A DNA stretch of 7,378 bases from an uncultured Chlorobiales bacterium (GCA_937959145.1 CALGMC010000220.1:1-7378); one strand, 5' to 3'. Positions 1-6,201 are shown, numbered from the stretch's first letter. The notes: a model not told the origin generated them from the sequence alone. Numbers and translations are program-made.

Positions 1-826
1 AGACAGCATTCGTTAAGTCAGAAAACTGTTGACTATTTTCACGAAGAATCACTCGTCGGCGAAGTTCTACTTTTGCTCTCGTCGTTAGGTTAGAAAAAGT
101 TCGATACGAAAGGCTGTCAATAGTATAAAAATTCTGCTCTATTCGTCGCTCTACAACCGTTATCGGTTCTTGTGAAGCCAGCACATTTGAAAAATAATCT
201 CGCCGTTCCTCGCTCACGCCGCCTGAAAAGAGCAAAGCCGCACCATTATATTTTTGATTAAGTGAAAGAAAAATGCCTTTATCTTCATTTCGGCGAGGTT
301 CTAAAAATTCCTGAGAGAAATTTACTCGCGAGGAAATCTCAAAATTAGAAAATTGATAGCCGAAGAGTTCGCCCCGAAGTGCATAGATAAATCCCGAATT
401 GAACTGATTAATTTGTCGCTCTGCTTTGTATCCGCCGTTGGCTTCAAGAAGCGACCAAGTAGAAGGACTTGAAGAAATGCCGACCGCGACACGATTAGAA
501 ACTGCATTATTACGAAATAAACTACGGCTATCGGAAAGAAAATAATTTGAGCCTTCAAAACGAAGTTGCGACTGTGCGTAAAAGGGTCGGGAGAGGCTAA
601 AATTAAATTCGTTTTCATCGCGCAAAGCGCGCTCGCTTAAATTGATTAAGGTAGATTGAAAATTATTATTCGCTGTAACCGTCCAAATGCCAAGTTGATG
701 AGAAGAAAAATAATTGCTCTTCCAAAAGTAAGTGTTTAGAAAGCGTTCAAATGAGGTGTTAGAAAGCGTTTGCGCTTGACAGAAAACAGGCAGAAGTGAA
801 ACAAAAAGGACGAGGCGAGAAAGCAT
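1..826 (-). CDS. Partial exported protein, probable outer-membrane beta-barrel (5' part; runs off left edge)
   Basis: An uninterrupted reading frame runs from an ATG at 826-824 leftward off the edge (275 codons plus one base), with no stop codon over about 825 bases. The first 20 residues (MLSRLVLFVSLLPVFCQAQT) look like a Sec signal peptide with a likely signal peptidase I cut after CQA. The cysteine is not in a proper lipobox. The remainder is rich in Ser, Asn, Phe, Tyr and alternating hydrophobic/polar stretches, as in outer-membrane beta-barrels of the Bacteroidetes/Chlorobi type. I recognise no named family. No clear Shine-Dalgarno precedes the ATG; the start was chosen because it gives the signal peptide, and the frame is closed by a TAA just upstream of an unlikely TTG inside a hairpin. 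By eye the gene is AT-richer than gltB at the other end of the window. It follows the truncated clpB on the same strand after 85 bases. Localisation is inferred; function is unknown. Confidence 0.72.
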   Translation of the reverse strand, partial: MLSRLVLFVSLLPVFCQAQTLSNTSFERFLNTYFWKSNYFSSHQLGIWTVTANNNFQSTLINLSERALRDENEFNFSLSRPFYAQSQLRFEGSNYFLSDSRSLFRNNAVSNRVAVGISSSPSTWSLLEANGGYKAERQINQFNSGFIYALRGELFGYQFSNFEISSRVNFSQEFLEPRRNEDKGIFLSLNQKYNGAALLFSGGVSEERRDYFSNVLASQEPITVVERRIEQNFYTIDSLSYRTFSNLTTRAKVELRRRVILRENSQQFSDLTNAV

Positions 827-842
827 TGAGCATGTTGGTGGA

Positions 843-860
843 GTTAGAAATAAATCTAAC
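843..860. repeat. Perfect 18-base inverted repeat in the leader of the left-edge gene
   Basis: Arms GTTAGA (843-848) and TCTAAC (855-860) pair perfectly around a 6-base AT spacer (AATAAA). The repeat lies 16 bases upstream of the ATG of the left-edge exported protein and 9 bases from the larger hairpin at 870-905. It could be an operator-like dyad or a small hairpin in the 5' untranslated region that affects translation. It could also be chance in AT-rich DNA. No T-tract follows on either strand, so a terminator is unlikely. Confidence 0.4.
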
Positions 861-869
861 GAGAAAGAG

Positions 870-905
870 CCGCCGTCCAATAGGTAAAATTATGATGGAC
901 GGCGG
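870..905 (-). terminator. Strong stem-loop just after the clpB stop, candidate terminator
   Basis: CCGCCGTCCA (870-879) and TGGACGGCGG (896-905) form a perfect 10-base-pair, GC-rich stem with a 16-base AT-rich loop. It begins 6 bases beyond the clpB stop codon on the minus strand, the right place for a transcription terminator or 3' stabilising hairpin. The tract after the stem on the minus strand is CTCTTTCTC rather than a clean T-run, so intrinsic termination may be weak. On the plus strand the stem is followed by TTCAAATTATACTTTTTC, also without an immediate T-run. Confidence 0.5.
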
Positions 906-911
906 TTCAAA

Positions 912-2237
912 TTATACTTTTTCAGCCTCTAATTCGCGTTTGAGGGCTTCGCGCTCAATTTCAAGACGCCGGATTTCACGATTGATTTTATCCAATGCTT
1001 CAGGAACACTGTCGATTTCTAATCGCAATTTCGAAGAGGCTTCGTCAATTAAATCAATGGCTTTATCGGGCAAAAAACGGTCAGAAATATAACGATTGGA
1101 AAGTTCTGCCGCCGCTACGATTGCGCTATCGGTAATTCTAACGCCGTGATGAATTTCATATTTTTCTTTCAAGCCGCGCAAAATAGAAACGGTGTCCTCA
1201 ACACTTGGTTCGGCGACGAAAACAGTTTGAAAGCGGCGTTCCAACGCGGCATCTTTCTCGATATACTTTCTATATTCGTCGAGCGTGGTTGCGCCGATAC
1301 ATCGAAGTTCGCCACGTGCAAGTGCGGGCTTCAAGATATTGGCGGCATCAACTGCGCCTTCTGCGCCGCCTGCGCCAACAAGCAAGTGAATTTCGTCAAT
1401 GAATAAGACAATATCGCCGTTAGAATCTTGCACTTCGCGCACAACGGCTTTAAGGCGTTCCTCGAATTCGCCTCTGAACTTTGTGCCTGCAACGAGCTGC
1501 GCAATATCGAGCGCGTGAATTTGCTTTGACTTCAAATTTTCGGGCACGTCGCCGCTGACAATACGTTGGGCAATGCCTTCTGCGATTGCCGTTTTACCAA
1601 CGCCGGGCTCACCAATAAGAACAGGATTATTTTTCGTGCGCCGCGAGAGAATTTGAAGCACGCGGCGGATTTCTTCGTCGCGCCCGATAACGGGGTCGAG
1701 TTTGCCCTTGCGAGCGAGGTCGTTCAAATCGCGAGCATATTTTTTGAGCGCATTATATCGATCTTCGGCATTCGGGTCGGTAATGCGTTGCGAACCGCGA
1801 ATAGTGGCAAGAGCTTTGAGCACGCCGTCAGTTGTTGCGCCCGCATCTTTCAAAATTTTGGAAACGGTTTGTCCCGATTCCAGCATCGCAATCAATAAAT
1901 GCTCCGAACTGATGTAGTCGTCTTTCAACTTTTCGGCTTGTGTGGCGGCGAGGTCAAAAACTTTGGCGAGATTTTGCGAAATATATTGCCCCGAAACCGA
2001 CGCCCCCGACACTTTTGGAAATCGGTCAATCTGACGCTCTAAAACAGCGACCACTTGCTCGGTTTGAAGCCCTAATTTTTCTGAAAGTTGATAGGCGATG
2101 TTGTTCTTGTCGGAAAGCATGGCGAGAAGCACATGTTCCGGCTCGATTTGCTGATGTTGAAGCCCTGCGGCTTTTTCCGCCGCACTTTGTACGGCTTCTT
2201 GCGCACGAAGCGTGAATTTATTTGGATTGAAGTTCAT
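912..2237 (-). CDS. clpB: ClpB-type AAA+ chaperone, short form: N domain plus NBD1 only
   Basis: This is a Hsp100/ClpB disaggregase-like protein of 441 residues, about half the usual ~860. Residues 1-145 are the double Clp N-domain repeat (substrate and aggregate contact), and about 160-405 the first AAA+ ATPase module. Visible motifs are Walker A GEPGVGKT (209-216), the pore loop GTKFRGEFEER (251-261, with Phe where Tyr is usual), Walker B LFIDEIH (278-284), sensor 1 IGATTLDEYR (314-323), arginine fingers R334/R335, and the PDKAIDLIDEA segment (390-400). About 30 residues of the middle coiled coil follow (410-441), then a TAA. The rest of the M domain and all of NBD2 are missing, and nothing downstream in any frame restores them. 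The start is well supported: AAAGGAG at 2244-2250 lies 6 bases before the ATG. Full ClpB works with DnaK to extract proteins from aggregates in the cytoplasm. A half-length form may be one piece of a split ClpB, a regulator, or a remnant. The conserved motifs argue against an old pseudogene. Confidence 0.9.
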   Translation of the reverse strand: MNFNPNKFTLRAQEAVQSAAEKAAGLQHQQIEPEHVLLAMLSDKNNIAYQLSEKLGLQTEQVVAVLERQIDRFPKVSGASVSGQYISQNLAKVFDLAATQAEKLKDDYISSEHLLIAMLESGQTVSKILKDAGATTDGVLKALATIRGSQRITDPNAEDRYNALKKYARDLNDLARKGKLDPVIGRDEEIRRVLQILSRRTKNNPVLIGEPGVGKTAIAEGIAQRIVSGDVPENLKSKQIHALDIAQLVAGTKFRGEFEERLKAVVREVQDSNGDIVLFIDEIHLLVGAGGAEGAVDAANILKPALARGELRCIGATTLDEYRKYIEKDAALERRFQTVFVAEPSVEDTVSILRGLKEKYEIHHGVRITDSAIVAAAELSNRYISDRFLPDKAIDLIDEASSKLRLEIDSVPEALDKINREIRRLEIEREALKRELEAEKV

Positions 2238-2262
2238 CGTGATCTCCTTTCAAATAACCTGT

Positions 2263-2292
2263 TCTATAATCGGCTGTTCGCGCTTCCCGCAA
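2263..2292 (-). promoter_or_regulatory. Weak candidate promoter for clpB
   Basis: On the minus strand TTGCGG (2287-2292) and TATAGA (2263-2268) are separated by 18 bases and would start transcription about 20 bases upstream of the clpB ATG. The -35 match is imperfect. I see no CIRCE (HrcA) dyad and no convincing heat-shock sigma-factor promoter, which one might expect for clpB. It is listed because the 134-base gap and the strong ribosome binding site suggest separate expression. Confidence 0.25.
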
Positions 2293-2336
2293 GCAGGGTA
2301 TTGAACCATTTGCTTAAAAAGAATAGGCGAACAGCC
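2272..2336. repeat. Spaced 10-base inverted repeat in the clpB leader
   Basis: GGCTGTTCGC (2272-2281) is matched perfectly by its reverse complement GCGAACAGCC (2327-2336), with 45 bases between. The clpB-proximal arm falls inside the spacer of the candidate clpB promoter; the distal arm lies 36 bases beyond the stop of the 904-residue gene. A small nested hairpin (GCTT 2282-2285 with AAGC 2291-2294) sits in the loop. It may be a paired operator, a leader RNA structure, or part of a terminator for the upstream gene. Confidence 0.45.
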
Positions 2337-2371
2337 AACAGAATAACCACTAAACGGGTCAGGGCGGAAAG

Positions 2372-5086
2372 TTAGTTTCCGAGAAGAATTTGGTATCGCA
2401 CGGAGGCGATAATGTCGGTCGAACTTGGCACTCTAACCCCATTGGCTTCTTTTTCGCCCACGATAAAAAAGTTCAGGTCAGCGGTTAGATTTTGCGTCGG
2501 TGTAATATCGTAAATCGTGCTCACGCCGATGAGCGTTCGGCTGAAATCGCCGAAGGTCAGCGAGGCGCGAAGGGTCGGGCGAAGGGTATTGTTCAAAAAC
2601 CCATAGCCAACGCCCGCATCGATCGAGTTGAAGGTTTGAGCAGCCAATGATTCGCGGCGCGTAACCTTGCCAAGTGCTTGGTTGGTATCGAGGCGAACGC
2701 CAACGACAAATTCGCTACTCTGGTTTGAGAGACCGCCGTTAATGCGAAGCGAGTTCGCAAAGGTGAGCGTTCCGTTAAGCGAAATGGTCCGGCTGGAAAA
2801 CTGTTGCGATGTAACCGAAAGCAAATCAAAGGGTGAAACATAAACGTTGCCCAACAAAACGGCACTGTTGCGAGTTGTGTCGAAGGTGGTATTGAGAATG
2901 CCCAAATCGCGATTTTCTCCCCGATTGGAGAAGACCGTGCTAAATCCAAGTTGAAGCGTTTTTGAGTTTTTGAGATTAAAGGTTTGCTGCACGTCAAAGT
3001 TGAAAGTGTTGGTGACGTTATCAATTTGCGCGCCGAGAGCACTACGATTGCCAATAAAAGTAGGTATGGTTTCGGAAAGTTTGATAGAATCGCGATAAGA
3101 GGCGGGAACGTTATTGACGTTGCTTTGACGGCGATATTCTAACCGAATGGACGGGAGATTGATACCGGGAAAAATAGATGCTCCAAGCGAGAGCAAGTTC
3201 CGTGAGGTTGTCCCGTCAATGGTTTGTCCTAACTGCGTTTCAATGTCGCGTTGCTGATTAAGGTTATCGCTCAAACTTTCAAATGCGAAGGAGAGAAGCA
3301 AGCGACTTTCAAGCAGGCGGATTCGGTCGTTGATGCGAATGCCTGCGATGTCGGGCTGATAGAACGCGAGTCCAAGCGAGCGGAAGTTCGCGCCTTGACG
3401 CACATATTCTACCTTGAAAAAATTGCCCCAAGAGCCAAAGTTGTTGTTGAGGGTTGTTCCTGCGCGCCAAGCAGTTGCGCTACCGAGCGGCGTCGGAAAG
3501 GCAAGGTTAGGATTGACGGTGATGAGGCTTCGAAGCCGTTCATAGCCGCCAGGGAATCGCTCTAAATCGTTCACAAAATTGACGCTATCTTGTCCTTTCT
3601 TACCCAATAACTGCGCAACTTGTCCTGCGCTAAGCGAGCCGCCCGTGATGTCAGTGTTAAATGCGCCGACCGCAAGGTCTCCGTAAAAGTCAATGGTGTT
3701 CGGGACAGGAGAAAATCTGAGGCTGGTGCCAAACCCAACACTCTCTTCGGGGCGCACGCCGCGCGCATCGAGGCGATTGTTGTCAATCTGGTCTTTGACT
3801 TTCAGGTATTGCAACTCTAAACGAAAGACTTTGCTGAAAAAGCCGCCAACGGCAGTGAAGTAATTACGTCGGAACGCACCTGGAACTAAGAGTTGCTTAT
3901 AGGTTTTCGTATTCGCCGTTGAATCAACTAAAATGAAACCGTCGAGTTCGGCTTGAGCGATAGAATCGGGTTGCGTAATGGAGATAACGCGCGTTGCGCC
4001 GAACTCTGGAATAATTTCGCGAGCCGCGTCGCCTTGTGTGGTTGCAAAACGCAGACCTGCAAACATGCCGCTCAATTCATAGCCGCGCACGCGCACGCCG
4101 TTTGAAAGGTAAAAGTTGTAATCAGGAAAAACATCGCCGACTTTCACATCAAAGTAGTCAGTATTGACTTTGAAGAGGAAGCGATTTGCAGGCTGGCGGC
4201 GTGCGTCTTCTTCATTGGTTACATAAATGTTCGTTCCAACACGAAGCCAATCGTTGTAGACCATTTCCGCATTGATATTTCCCCGCGCATAGAAAATGCT
4301 CGTATCGCCGACATTTTCTTGGCGCATTTCCACCCAACTCTGTGTGTTGTAGGCTACTTGTGTTTCGCGTTTGGCTTCATCGAGCGTTTTTTTCGGAGCG
4401 GCACTCACTCTGAAATAAGTGCTCGTTCTGCCAAGCTCCACGCCGCGCGCGTCGCGTGCGATAAATTCCGCACGAAGCGGACCCGGCTTTGGTGGTTCAT
4501 CAGGAATGTAAGTAACAAGGTTCTCGCTGAAAATCGCCTTCTTCGTAACATCTTTTCCGTCAACAAACAACTGCGAGCGTTCTTTGCTGATTTTGTCGCT
4601 TAGCGTGTAGTATGAAAATGAGATAACCACATCTTCGGGGCGCAAGGCTTCTTGTTTTGACGGGGAAATTACCACAAGGTTTGGGTCTTCAGGAAGTGGA
4701 CGGACGGTGATATTTGCCGGTGTTTGAATCGGCGTTAAAAATGGAAAGGTAACCTGTGTGTTATCGCGCAAGACAGCAACGACATAAAAATCAATCGAGG
4801 GCGCAATGACATAATTGGCGGGAATCGTGCCAACGAAATCGTTGCCTTGCGGCTGTGCTTCAATAAACCGATACTCCGAAATGCCGAAGTTTTTGTAGCG
4901 AATGACCGCGCGGTCAATCTGTGCGCCCATCACCGAAGAGACGCGAATTTCCAGCGGTCTGCCTTCAACCGCATCGCCGAAAGTAACACGAAGTTGTCTA
5001 TCGGCAGTGGCTTGTGCCGAAGCGGAAATCGAAGAGAGAAGCAAAAGGACAAATAGCCCGGTTGCAAGTTTGAAACGTGGTGTCAT
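2372..5086 (-). CDS. Large exported protein: Ig-like N-terminal modules plus probable outer-membrane beta-barrel
   Basis: This 904-residue protein has a clear Sec signal peptide: charged start, LFVLLLLSS core, and cleavage likely after ASA at residue 24. Residues about 30-125 look like a beta-sandwich, with an Ig/Fn3-like pattern ending in a segment around FYVVAVLRDN. Residues about 130-228 look like a second such module carrying LFVDGKDVT. From about 265 to the end the sequence is a long succession of alternating amphipathic strands, with Asn/Ser/Gly turns and many Phe/Tyr/Arg, typical of an outer-membrane barrel. It ends in SVRYQILLGN rather than the classic terminal Phe. A notable block is KVGDVFPDYNFYLSNGVRVR (315-334). 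I cannot assign a named family; the localisation is inferred. The ATG is supported by GGAG at 5094-5097, 7 bases upstream. The gene lies 55 bases after the TPR gene with no visible terminator between, so co-transcription with HIT and TPR is plausible. Transport, adhesion or surface assembly are possible roles; none is shown. Confidence 0.87.
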   Translation of the reverse strand: MTPRFKLATGLFVLLLLSSISASAQATADRQLRVTFGDAVEGRPLEIRVSSVMGAQIDRAVIRYKNFGISEYRFIEAQPQGNDFVGTIPANYVIAPSIDFYVVAVLRDNTQVTFPFLTPIQTPANITVRPLPEDPNLVVISPSKQEALRPEDVVISFSYYTLSDKISKERSQLFVDGKDVTKKAIFSENLVTYIPDEPPKPGPLRAEFIARDARGVELGRTSTYFRVSAAPKKTLDEAKRETQVAYNTQSWVEMRQENVGDTSIFYARGNINAEMVYNDWLRVGTNIYVTNEEDARRQPANRFLFKVNTDYFDVKVGDVFPDYNFYLSNGVRVRGYELSGMFAGLRFATTQGDAAREIIPEFGATRVISITQPDSIAQAELDGFILVDSTANTKTYKQLLVPGAFRRNYFTAVGGFFSKVFRLELQYLKVKDQIDNNRLDARGVRPEESVGFGTSLRFSPVPNTIDFYGDLAVGAFNTDITGGSLSAGQVAQLLGKKGQDSVNFVNDLERFPGGYERLRSLITVNPNLAFPTPLGSATAWRAGTTLNNNFGSWGNFFKVEYVRQGANFRSLGLAFYQPDIAGIRINDRIRLLESRLLLSFAFESLSDNLNQQRDIETQLGQTIDGTTSRNLLSLGASIFPGINLPSIRLEYRRQSNVNNVPASYRDSIKLSETIPTFIGNRSALGAQIDNVTNTFNFDVQQTFNLKNSKTLQLGFSTVFSNRGENRDLGILNTTFDTTRNSAVLLGNVYVSPFDLLSVTSQQFSSRTISLNGTLTFANSLRINGGLSNQSSEFVVGVRLDTNQALGKVTRRESLAAQTFNSIDAGVGYGFLNNTLRPTLRASLTFGDFSRTLIGVSTIYDITPTQNLTADLNFFIVGEKEANGVRVPSSTDIIASVRYQILLGN

Positions 5087-5141
5087 AGAGAATCTCCGAA
5101 TACAGTTGACGAATTAGTTTTTTGAGTGTTTAATGTTTGAT

Positions 5142-5507
5142 TCAGTCATCGTCATCGCCGCCCGTGAGCATAAATAAAGCTTCACGAAGTTCTTTATTGG
5201 CATGTGCCTCGCCGCGCTTCGCCGTCAAAGAAATGCCATCTTGATAAACCTTTTTAGCATCTGCCGTTCTGCCGAGTGTTTCATAGAGTTTTCCCAAGTG
5301 ATAATAAGTTGCGGTGTAGTCAGGCGTGTGCGTCAAGAGGTATTCAAATTCCTTAACGGCGTCGTCAAGGCGATTCAGTTTGATGTAATCAAGCGCAAGC
5401 GCGTAACGAGAAAAGGAATCACTCGAGTCTTTCTCTAAGAAACTTTTCAGAAGCGAAATGCGACGCTCTTCGGGTGAAATGTTCATGGCTTGAAAGTCAA
5501 AGACCAT
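5142..5507 (-). CDS. Small tetratricopeptide-repeat protein
   Basis: The gene encodes a 121-residue soluble protein with no signal peptide or membrane segment. After a lead helix (about 13-28), two TPR motifs are visible: about 31-64 (YALALDYIKLNRLDDAVKEF) and about 65-98 (YYHLGKLYETLGRTADAKKV), both with the alanine/glycine/tyrosine pattern of the fold. A capping helix and an acidic GGDDDD tail follow. TPR pairs are protein-protein interaction scaffolds; no enzymatic residues are seen and the partner is unknown. Its ATG at 5507 directly follows the HIT stop codon (TAGATG), pointing to translational coupling. Neither that ATG nor the in-frame ATG at 5486 (starting MNISPEE) has a Shine-Dalgarno. 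The shorter 114-residue form better resembles other small TPR proteins of this kind, so the start is uncertain. Confidence 0.85.
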   Translation of the reverse strand: MVFDFQAMNISPEERRISLLKSFLEKDSSDSFSRYALALDYIKLNRLDDAVKEFEYLLTHTPDYTATYYHLGKLYETLGRTADAKKVYQDGISLTAKRGEAHANKELREALFMLTGGDDDD

Positions 5508-5876
5508 CTATGTTGTTGGAAACGGAGGCCAGCCCATCGATTTGCCGCCAATCAAATGTGCATGAATATGAAAAACGGTCTGTCCGCCGTCTCGCTTGCA
5601 ATTAAGGTTAATACGATAGCCTGACTCGGCGATGCCGAGCGTGCGCGCAATATCTTTGGCAACGATAATAAGTTTGCCAACAAGAAGTGCATCATCGCTG
5701 GTTAAATCGTCGAGCGTTTCGATGTGTCGCTTAGGTATGATGAGGATGTGAACAGGCGCGACGGGCGCAATGTCGTGAAATGCAAAAATTTGCTCGTCGC
5801 TGTAAACTTTTTTTGACGGAATTTTTTCCGACGCGATTTTACAAAAAATGCAATTCTCGTTGTATGAATCCGTCAT
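5508..5876 (-). CDS. HIT-family (histidine triad) nucleotide-binding protein, HINT-like
   Basis: From the chosen ATG at 5876 the product is 122 residues, the usual HINT size. It shows the N-terminal CIFCKI segment (Cys9 and Cys12, a common zinc-type pair), the PVAPVHILIIPKRHI strand/loop (about 38-52), and the histidine triad QTVFHIHAHLIGG with His103, His105 and His107. These are cytoplasmic nucleotide hydrolases or transferases; HINT members cleave nucleoside phosphoramidates and adenylated lysine through the central histidines. The natural substrate here is unknown. An in-frame ATG at 5942 would add 22 residues (MHYLLHDVSY...), but these do not look like part of the family and would start the protein well before the conserved CxxC. 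No strong Shine-Dalgarno is seen at either start. The gene is the first of a probable HIT-TPR-exported protein operon and diverges from the tRNA gene. Confidence 0.93.
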   Translation of the reverse strand: MTDSYNENCIFCKIASEKIPSKKVYSDEQIFAFHDIAPVAPVHILIIPKRHIETLDDLTSDDALLVGKLIIVAKDIARTLGIAESGYRINLNCKRDGGQTVFHIHAHLIGGKSMGWPPFPTT

Positions 5877-5972
5877 TACCAGTAAGTTGAAGTTAATACA
5901 ATGCTCTGAAATGTAAGAAACATCGTGCAGAAGATAATGCAAAGTTTGCTTGCAAAGAAAACTTCAGGAAGT

Positions 5973-6001
5973 TTGGCGAAGGAAGTTGGAAAACGTAAAT
6001 T
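5973..6001 (+). promoter_or_regulatory. Candidate sigma-70-type promoter for tRNA-Val
   Basis: TTGGCG (5973-5978) and TAAATT (5996-6001) are separated by 17 bases, each matching four of six consensus positions. Transcription would start near 6008, about 24 bases before the mature tRNA 5' end. The rest of the 155-base divergent gap between the HIT start and the tRNA (5877-6031) shows only a short dyad, TTTGC-TT-GCAAA (5945-5956), and no convincing promoter for the HIT gene. Confidence 0.35.
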
Positions 6002-6031
6002 CGCAGTTGCTTTACAAAGCCATCAGGCAAA

Positions 6032-6105
6032 GGGCTTTTAGCTCAGTTGGTTAGAGCGACTGGTTTACACCCAGTAGGTCGGGGGTTCGACTCCCTCAGA
6101 GCCCA
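6032..6105 (+). tRNA. tRNA-Val (anticodon UAC)
   Basis: A full cloverleaf can be folded by eye. The acceptor GGGCTTT (6032-6038) pairs with AGAGCCC (6098-6104); D stem GCTC/GAGC (6041-6044, 6054-6057); anticodon stem ACTGG/CCAGT (6059-6063, 6071-6075) with loop TTTACAC and anticodon UAC at 6066-6068. The variable loop is AGGTC, the T stem GGGGG/CCCTC with TTCGACT loop (6086-6092), and the discriminator is A at 6105. It reads valine codons, GUA in particular. The 3' CCA is not encoded (ACA follows), so it must be added by nucleotidyltransferase. Confidence 0.97.
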
Positions 6106-6130
6106 CAAATCTGCGCACACACATTGCTTC

Positions 6131-6160
6131 AAAGCCGTCTGTTGCAGGGCGGCTTTTTTT
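6131..6160 (+). terminator. Rho-independent terminator of tRNA-Val
   Basis: AAAGCCGTC (6131-6139) pairs with GGCGGCTTT (6148-6156) in a 9-base-pair stem containing one G-U pair and an 8-base loop, running into seven T residues (6154-6160). It starts 25 bases after the tRNA and is a textbook intrinsic terminator, so gltB is likely transcribed separately. Confidence 0.92.
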
Positions 6161-6172
6161 GTTTAATGCCCT

Positions 6173-6201
6173 AAAAACGTTGCCGAAAAGCAATTTTTTT
6201 T
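6173..6201 (+). terminator. Possible second, weak terminator between tRNA-Val and gltB
   Basis: TTGC (6180-6183) and GCAA (6190-6193) form a short stem with loop CGAAAA, followed directly by eight T residues (6194-6201). The preceding A-run at 6173-6177 could extend the stem imperfectly against the T-run. The stem is weak, so this may be a back-up terminator or chance. TTGCCG (6180-6185) can alternatively pair with CGGCAA (6210-6215). Between here and gltB (6202-6300) I see no convincing promoter and no other gene. Confidence 0.3.

Noticed and set aside
322..618. Minus-strand 98-codon frame inside the left-edge gene
   Set aside because: It overlaps, out of frame, the longer open frame from 826 to the edge, which has a signal peptide and no stop; the short frame lacks any family features.
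826..912. Frameshift explanation for the short clpB
   Set aside because: Translations past the stop in other frames give no M-domain or NBD2-like sequence, so a simple frameshift cannot recover the missing half.
796..1092. Plus-strand open frame of 98 codons over the clpB 3' end and the intergenic hairpins
   Set aside because: Antisense to a strongly conserved clpB; composition is Arg/Ser-rich, as expected from a reversed coding frame, with no recognisable motif.
2265..2270. Perfect TATAAT on the plus strand in the clpB leader
   Set aside because: No suitable -35 and no plus-strand gene downstream; likely coincidence with the minus-strand AT-rich leader.
2593..3054. Minus-strand 153-codon frame inside the 904-residue gene
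   Set aside because: Out-of-frame shadow of the barrel region, with no start signal and no recognisable domain.
5877..5942. 22-residue N-terminal extension of the HIT protein from the ATG at 5942
   Set aside because: The added residues do not resemble HIT proteins, and the shorter start places the CxxC at the usual distance from the N-terminus.
5945..5956. Short dyad TTTGC-TT-GCAAA between HIT and tRNA-Val as an operator
   Set aside because: Five-base arms are too short to be convincing in AT-rich DNA.
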